NCBI GenBank assembly: GCA_050330055.1
Contig: JBHJOF010000380.1
Span: 1 to 8,868 of the forward strand
Source: JBHJOF01 sp050330055
Lineage (GTDB): Bacteria > Pseudomonadota > Alphaproteobacteria > Kiloniellales > JAKSDN01
Length of the DNA: 8,868 bases
Direction of reading: 5' to 3'
Under the pieces are notes generated by a model, which did no database searches, was not told the DNA's origin, and saw nothing but the letters and a program-made list of their open reading frames with translations. The translations under genes and the position numbers were made by a program. Shown here piece after piece: positions 5,931 through 8,868 of this stretch. Each line of letters starts with the position of its first letter. Within the stretch, counting starts at the first letter, position 1.

Positions 5931-6580
5931 CCCGCGGAGTCTTCGATCCCACCTTCGACGAGCTGCCGGACTGCCTGCGCGTCTTTCCGCTGGCCGGCGC
6001 GCTGTTGCTGCCGGGCGGGCGGCTGCCGCTCAACATCTTCGAACCGCGCTACCTCGGCATGGTCAACGACGCGCTGGCGGGCGACCGCCTGATCGGCATG
6101 ATCCAGCCCTGTGAGGACGAGGAGGACGCGCCGCCGCCGCTCTACGGCATCGGCTGCGTCGGCCGCGTTGTCTCCTTCAGCGAGACCGACGATGGCCGCT
6201 ACCTCATCACCCTGGCCGGGCTGATCCGCTTCGAGCTGGGCGAGGAGCTGTCGATGAAGGACGGCTTCCGCCGCGTGCGGCCGCTCTACGACCGCTTCCG
6301 CAACGACCTGGAGATCGATCCGCGCGGCATCGACCGCGCACGCCTGCTGCAGGCACTGACCGAGTTCCTCGAGCTGCACGGCATCAAGGGCGACTGGGAC
6401 GCGATCGAGGAGACGCCGGACGAGCGCCTGGTCACCTCGCTCGCCATGCTCTGCCCCTTCGCGCCCTCGGAGAAGCAGGCGCTGCTCGAGGCCATGACGC
6501 TGCCCGAGCGGGCCGAGACCATGACCACCATCCTGCAGATGGCCTCGCACGGCGAGCACAGCGACGGCGCGCGGCATTGA
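5927..6580 (+). CDS. Stand-alone LON substrate-binding domain protein
   Basis: The 217-aa protein corresponds to the N-terminal substrate-binding domain of Lon protease without the AAA+ ATPase or the Ser-Lys protease domain. The signature is LRVFPLAGALLLPGGRLPLN followed by IFEPRYLGMV (about 17-46), then GCVGRVVSF (76-84) and a beta strand ending in the GLIRFEL segment (98-104); the C-terminal half is helical. Such proteins are often annotated 'peptidase S16' but cannot be proteases; their role, perhaps client recognition, is unknown. The start is ATG 5927, overlapping the cnoX stop (ATGA); a much longer reading frame upstream is antisense-like overlap with cnoX and is not coding. No Shine-Dalgarno is evident, consistent with translational coupling. 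Linkage to cnoX and a Trm112-type gene is, from memory, recurrent in alphaproteobacteria. Confidence 0.94.
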   Translation: MTRGVFDPTFDELPDCLRVFPLAGALLLPGGRLPLNIFEPRYLGMVNDALAGDRLIGMIQPCEDEEDAPPPLYGIGCVGRVVSFSETDDGRYLITLAGLIRFELGEELSMKDGFRRVRPLYDRFRNDLEIDPRGIDRARLLQALTEFLELHGIKGDWDAIEETPDERLVTSLAMLCPFAPSEKQALLEAMTLPERAETMTTILQMASHGEHSDGARH

Positions 6581-6614
6581 AGGCAGCGGAATGGACAAGG
6601 GAGATAGAGTTGCC

Positions 6615-6803
6615 ATGACGACGGCAAAGAGCGGAGTCGATCCCAAGCTGCTGGAAATATTGGTCTGCCCGGTGACCAAGGGACCGCTGGAGTACGACGC
6701 CGAGGCGCAGGAACTGATCAGCCGGCAGGCCGGGCTCGCCTATCCGATTCGCGACGGCATCCCGATCATGCTGCCCGACGAGGCCCGCGCTCTGGAAGAC
6801 TAG
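6615..6803 (+). CDS. Trm112/UPF0434 family small protein
   Basis: The 62-aa reading contains the family core VDPKLLEILVCPVTKGPL (8-25), followed by the strand ELISRQAGLAYPIRDGIPIMLPDEAR (about 33-58, only partly quoted: AYPIRDGIPIML). Trm112-like proteins are small partners that stabilise methyltransferases in eukaryotes and archaea; bacterial UPF0434 members have no settled role. Only one cysteine of the zinc-ribbon type remains, in CPVTKG, which I recall as usual for the alphaproteobacterial form. Two starts are possible: ATG 6615 (62 aa, usual family length, purine-rich AAGGGAGA about 10 nt upstream) or ATG 6591 (70 aa, GAAGG 7 nt upstream). I prefer 6615 on length but the choice is open. 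It lies 10-34 bp after the LON-domain gene, probably in one operon. Confidence 0.92.
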   Translation: MTTAKSGVDPKLLEILVCPVTKGPLEYDAEAQELISRQAGLAYPIRDGIPIMLPDEARALED

Positions 6804-6838
6804 GGCGCTCGACGACTAGGCAACTGCGGGGCGACGCC

Positions 6839-7231
6839 ATGGCCGCCAGCGAGGACCCGGGCAGCAAACACTGGCCGACCGAGATCCGCTACGTCGGGGG
6901 CGAGCGGCGGCTGGAGATCGACTTCGACAACGGCGTCCACTTCTCCTATCCGGCCGAGTACCTGCGCGTCGAGAGCCCCTCGGCGGAGGTGCAGGGCCAC
7001 GGCCCCGGCCAGAAGCAGATCGTCGCCGGCCGCCGCCACGTCGGCATCATGGCAATCGAGCCGGTTGGCAACTATGCAGTGCGCATCCGCTTCGACGACC
7101 TGCACGACACCGGCATCTTTTCCTGGTCCTACCTCTACACCCTGGGCGAGGAGCAGGAAGAGCGCTGGGCCAGCTATCTGGCCGCCCTCGAACAACGCGG
7201 CCTGAGCCGCGAGCCGCCGAGACGGCACTGA
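6839..7231 (+). CDS. DUF971 / GBBH-like N-terminal domain protein
   Basis: The 130-aa protein is essentially one DUF971 domain, related to the N-terminal domain of gamma-butyrobetaine hydroxylase and the C-terminal part of some Mrp/HCF101 Fe-S carriers. Family features are WPTEIRY (12-18), RRLEIDFDNGVHFSYPAEYLR as strands (23-43), VGIMAIEPVGNYAVRIRF (68-85) and the closing DDLHDTGIFSWSYLYTLG (86-103) with the conserved H-x-TGI-[FY]-[ST]-W pattern. No oxygenase domain is present, so it is not a hydroxylase; its biochemical role is unknown. ATG 6839 follows the Trm112-like gene by 35 bp with GGGG 7 nt upstream, and it is likely the last gene of the cnoX operon. Confidence 0.92.
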   Translation: MAASEDPGSKHWPTEIRYVGGERRLEIDFDNGVHFSYPAEYLRVESPSAEVQGHGPGQKQIVAGRRHVGIMAIEPVGNYAVRIRFDDLHDTGIFSWSYLYTLGEEQEERWASYLAALEQRGLSREPPRRH

Positions 7232-7271
7232 CTGGCGGCGTTAGGGAGTCATCCCTAGAGCAACACAGTTT

Positions 7272-7330
7272 CCTCATGCTGAGCCTGTAGCGCTGCGCAT
7301 AGCTTCGCGCCGCGCAGTCGAAGCATGAGG
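7272..7330. repeat. Intergenic palindromic repeat, copy 1
   Basis: Perfect 9-bp outer arms CCTCATGCT (7272-7280) and AGCATGAGG (7322-7330) enclose an inner CTGCGC/GCGCAG stem (7293-7298 and 7312-7317). It belongs to the same family as the element at 8773-8853: CCTCATGCTGAG on one side and TCGAAGCATG on the other are shared, in opposite orientation. It sits between the DUF971 gene and the DddP-like gene. Confidence 0.8.
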
Positions 7331-7446
7331 ATCGCCGGCGTGGCGCGTCTGCATCAGCAGTGTCGTTTGGCGGCGAGACAGGGCGGAGCGCCGGTCTGAA
7401 GCTGCGCTGAACCGGCCGAGGCCGGCACCGTCGCTGGAGCCTGTCC

Positions 7447-8748
7447 ATGTCGCCCGATTCCTTCTCGTCCAAGTCCACCTCGCCGCAGGCCGCACAGTCG
7501 CACGCCCTGGAGCGCGATGTCGGCAAGCCGCCCCTCGTGGGCCTGAGCGACGGCGAGCAGGGCATCGACATGCGGCGCCTGCGCGCCTACCGGCTGCAGC
7601 GCCTGCGCGCCGAGCTCAGCGCCCGCGACTATGGCGGCTGCTTGCTCTACGACCCGATCAACATCCGCTACGCCACCGGCAGCCGCAACATGGCGGTCTG
7701 GACCCTGCACAACGCGGCCCGCTACTGCTTCGTGCCGACGACGGGGCCGATCGTGCTGTTCGACTTCCACAACTGTGGCCACCTGTCGCAGGGCTTGGAG
7801 ACGGTGCAGGAGGTGCGCCTGGCGGTTGGCTGGTACTACTTCGCCGGCGGTCCGCACGTTGAGGATCGGGCCAAGCGCTGGGCGGCGGAGCTGGCCGACC
7901 TGGTGCGGACACACGGCGGCGGCAACCGGCGCCTGGCCGTCGACCGCTGCGATCCGGTCGGCGTCGCCGCGCTGGAGGCCGAGGGCATCACGGTCTGCGA
8001 AGGCCAGGAGGTGATGGAGCAGGCGCGACGCCTGAAGTCGCTGGAAGAGATCGCCTGCATGCGCCACGCCGTTGCCGTCTGCGAGGTCGGCATGGCGAAG
8101 ATGCGGGCGGCGCTCGAGCCCGGCATGACCGAGAACCAGCTCTGGTCGATCCTGCACCAGGTCAACATCGCCATGGGCGGCGAGTGGATCGAGACCCGCC
8201 TGCTGGCCTCGGGCGAGCGCACCAATCCCTGGTTCCAGGAGAGCAGCGAGCGGGTCATCCGGCCGGGCGACCTGGTCAGCTTCGACACCGACCTGATCGG
8301 CCCCTTCGGCTACTGCGCCGACATCTCGCGCACTTTTTTCTGCGGCCCGGGCCGGCCGCGCGACGAGCAGCGCCGCCTCTACCGCCTGGCCTGGGAGCAG
8401 ATCCACGGCAACATGGACCTGATCCGCCCTGGCCTGAGCTTCCGCGAGCTGGCCGAAACCGGCTGGAAGCTGCCCGAGCGCTGCCGCCCGAACCGCTACT
8501 CGGTGGTCGCGCACGGCGTCGGCCTGTGCGACGAGTATCCCGCCTGCGTCTACCTGGAGGACCTCCAGAGCGGCGGCTACGACGGCGTGATCGAGCCGGG
8601 CATGACGCTCTGCGTCGAGAGCTACATCGGCGAGGTCGGCGGCCGCGAGGGCGTCAAGCTGGAGGAGCAGGTGCTGGTCACCGAGCGCGGCATCGAGCGC
8701 CTCTCAACCTTCCCCTACGAGGACGAGCTGCTGCCGCGCCAGATCTGA
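7447..8748 (+). CDS. dddP: M24-fold metalloenzyme, probable DMSP lyase DddP
   Basis: The 433-aa protein has a creatinase/prolidase-like N-terminal domain (about 40-195) and an M24 pita-bread catalytic domain (about 200-425). DddP cleaves dimethylsulfoniopropionate to dimethyl sulfide and acrylate using iron held in an aminopeptidase-like site. Metal ligands visible here are D280 and D282 (SFDTDLIGP), D292 (CADISRTF), H356 (VVAHGVGL), E391 (CVESYIG) and E406 (KLEEQV); Y351 and D362 are candidate catalytic residues. Ordinary M24 peptidases have D-x-G, not D-x-D, at the first site. All eight positions differ by exactly 15 from the numbering I recall for Roseobacter DddP (295, 297, 307, 371, 406, 421; 366, 377). 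ATG 7447 has GGAG 7 nt upstream; ~433 aa fits the family. A related uncharacterised Xaa-Pro-peptidase-like enzyme is the main alternative. It is monocistronic and flanked by inverted repeats. Confidence 0.8.
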   Translation: MSPDSFSSKSTSPQAAQSHALERDVGKPPLVGLSDGEQGIDMRRLRAYRLQRLRAELSARDYGGCLLYDPINIRYATGSRNMAVWTLHNAARYCFVPTTGPIVLFDFHNCGHLSQGLETVQEVRLAVGWYYFAGGPHVEDRAKRWAAELADLVRTHGGGNRRLAVDRCDPVGVAALEAEGITVCEGQEVMEQARRLKSLEEIACMRHAVAVCEVGMAKMRAALEPGMTENQLWSILHQVNIAMGGEWIETRLLASGERTNPWFQESSERVIRPGDLVSFDTDLIGPFGYCADISRTFFCGPGRPRDEQRRLYRLAWEQIHGNMDLIRPGLSFRELAETGWKLPERCRPNRYSVVAHGVGLCDEYPACVYLEDLQSGGYDGVIEPGMTLCVESYIGEVGGREGVKLEEQVLVTERGIERLSTFPYEDELLPRQI

Positions 8749-8772
8749 GACCAAATCCCGAAATCATTGACC

Positions 8773-8853
8773 TGCTCCCATGCTTCGAGACGCCGCTTGC
8801 GGGCGGAGGCCCGCTCCTGCGGACTCGCGGCTCCTCAGCATGAGGTGGGAGCA
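8773..8853. repeat. Intergenic palindromic repeat, copy 2 (longer variant)
   Basis: Outer arms TGCTCCC (8773-8779) and GGGAGCA (8847-8853), then ATGCT (8780-8784) and AGCAT (8837-8841), enclose a central hairpin GCGGGC-GGAG-GCCCGC (8799-8814). It is an inverted relative of the 7272-7330 repeat. It begins 25 bp after the dddP-like stop codon and may help end that transcript, though there is no T-run. Confidence 0.75.
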
Positions 8854-8868
8854 TGCTGATATAAAACA

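Noticed and set aside
7255..7262. CTAGAGCA resembling the boundary of the 2001-2106 repeat
   Set aside because: Only 8 bp match and no partner arm follows, so it is not supportable as another copy.
7354..8514. 386-codon minus-strand open frame
   Set aside because: Antisense shadow of the M24/DddP-like gene in high-GC DNA; low-complexity composition with no recognisable domain.
8856..8868. AT-rich TGATATAAAA at the right edge as a promoter
   Set aside because: It resembles a -10, but no -35 is evident and the downstream gene is outside the window.

Overview
This window is GC-rich bacterial chromosome. Gene content, protein sequence style and intergenic repeats suggest an alphaproteobacterium, probably Rhodospirillales-like; this is an inference from family resemblance, since no phylogenetic marker was compared. 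It contains eleven protein genes (one cut by the left edge), one tRNA and several palindromic intergenic repeats. Most of the sequence is ordinary chromosomal housekeeping.

Layout. Bases 1-1333 (minus strand) hold the N-terminal ~444 residues of a large NAD-specific glutamate dehydrogenase that runs off the left edge. A 334-bp divergent spacer separates it from a small plus-strand gene for an uncharacterised protein with one membrane helix (1668-2003). That gene's stop codon is the first three bases of a composite palindromic repeat (2001-2106). Next come a gamma-glutamylcyclotransferase/AIG2-like protein (2201-2779) and a complete vapBC toxin-antitoxin operon (2963-3594). vapBC has a perfect 29-bp palindromic operator lying on its predicted promoter. 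The vapC stop codon begins a 186-bp MITE-like element with ~40-bp imperfect terminal inverted repeats (3592-3777). A tRNA-Gly(GCC) gene with encoded CCA follows on the minus strand (3897-3971).

Bases 4173-7231 form a plus-strand protein-quality neighbourhood: a ProXp-ala-type Ala-tRNA(Pro) deacylase, a CnoX-type thioredoxin-TPR chaperedoxin, a stand-alone LON-substrate-binding-domain protein translationally coupled to cnoX, a Trm112/UPF0434 small protein and a DUF971 protein. The last four are closely spaced and probably co-transcribed.

The most notable gene is the last (7447-8748), an M24 'pita-bread' fold protein. It carries the six metal-site residues and two active-site residues I recall for the DMSP lyase DddP, all at one constant numbering offset. 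It is a good candidate for an enzyme that cleaves dimethylsulfoniopropionate to DMS and acrylate, and it is bracketed by two inverted copies of one palindromic repeat family.

I see no phage, IS transposase, CRISPR array or multi-gene defence system. The most interesting items are the DddP candidate, the MITE-like element fused to the end of vapC, and the habit of repeats starting exactly at stop codons.
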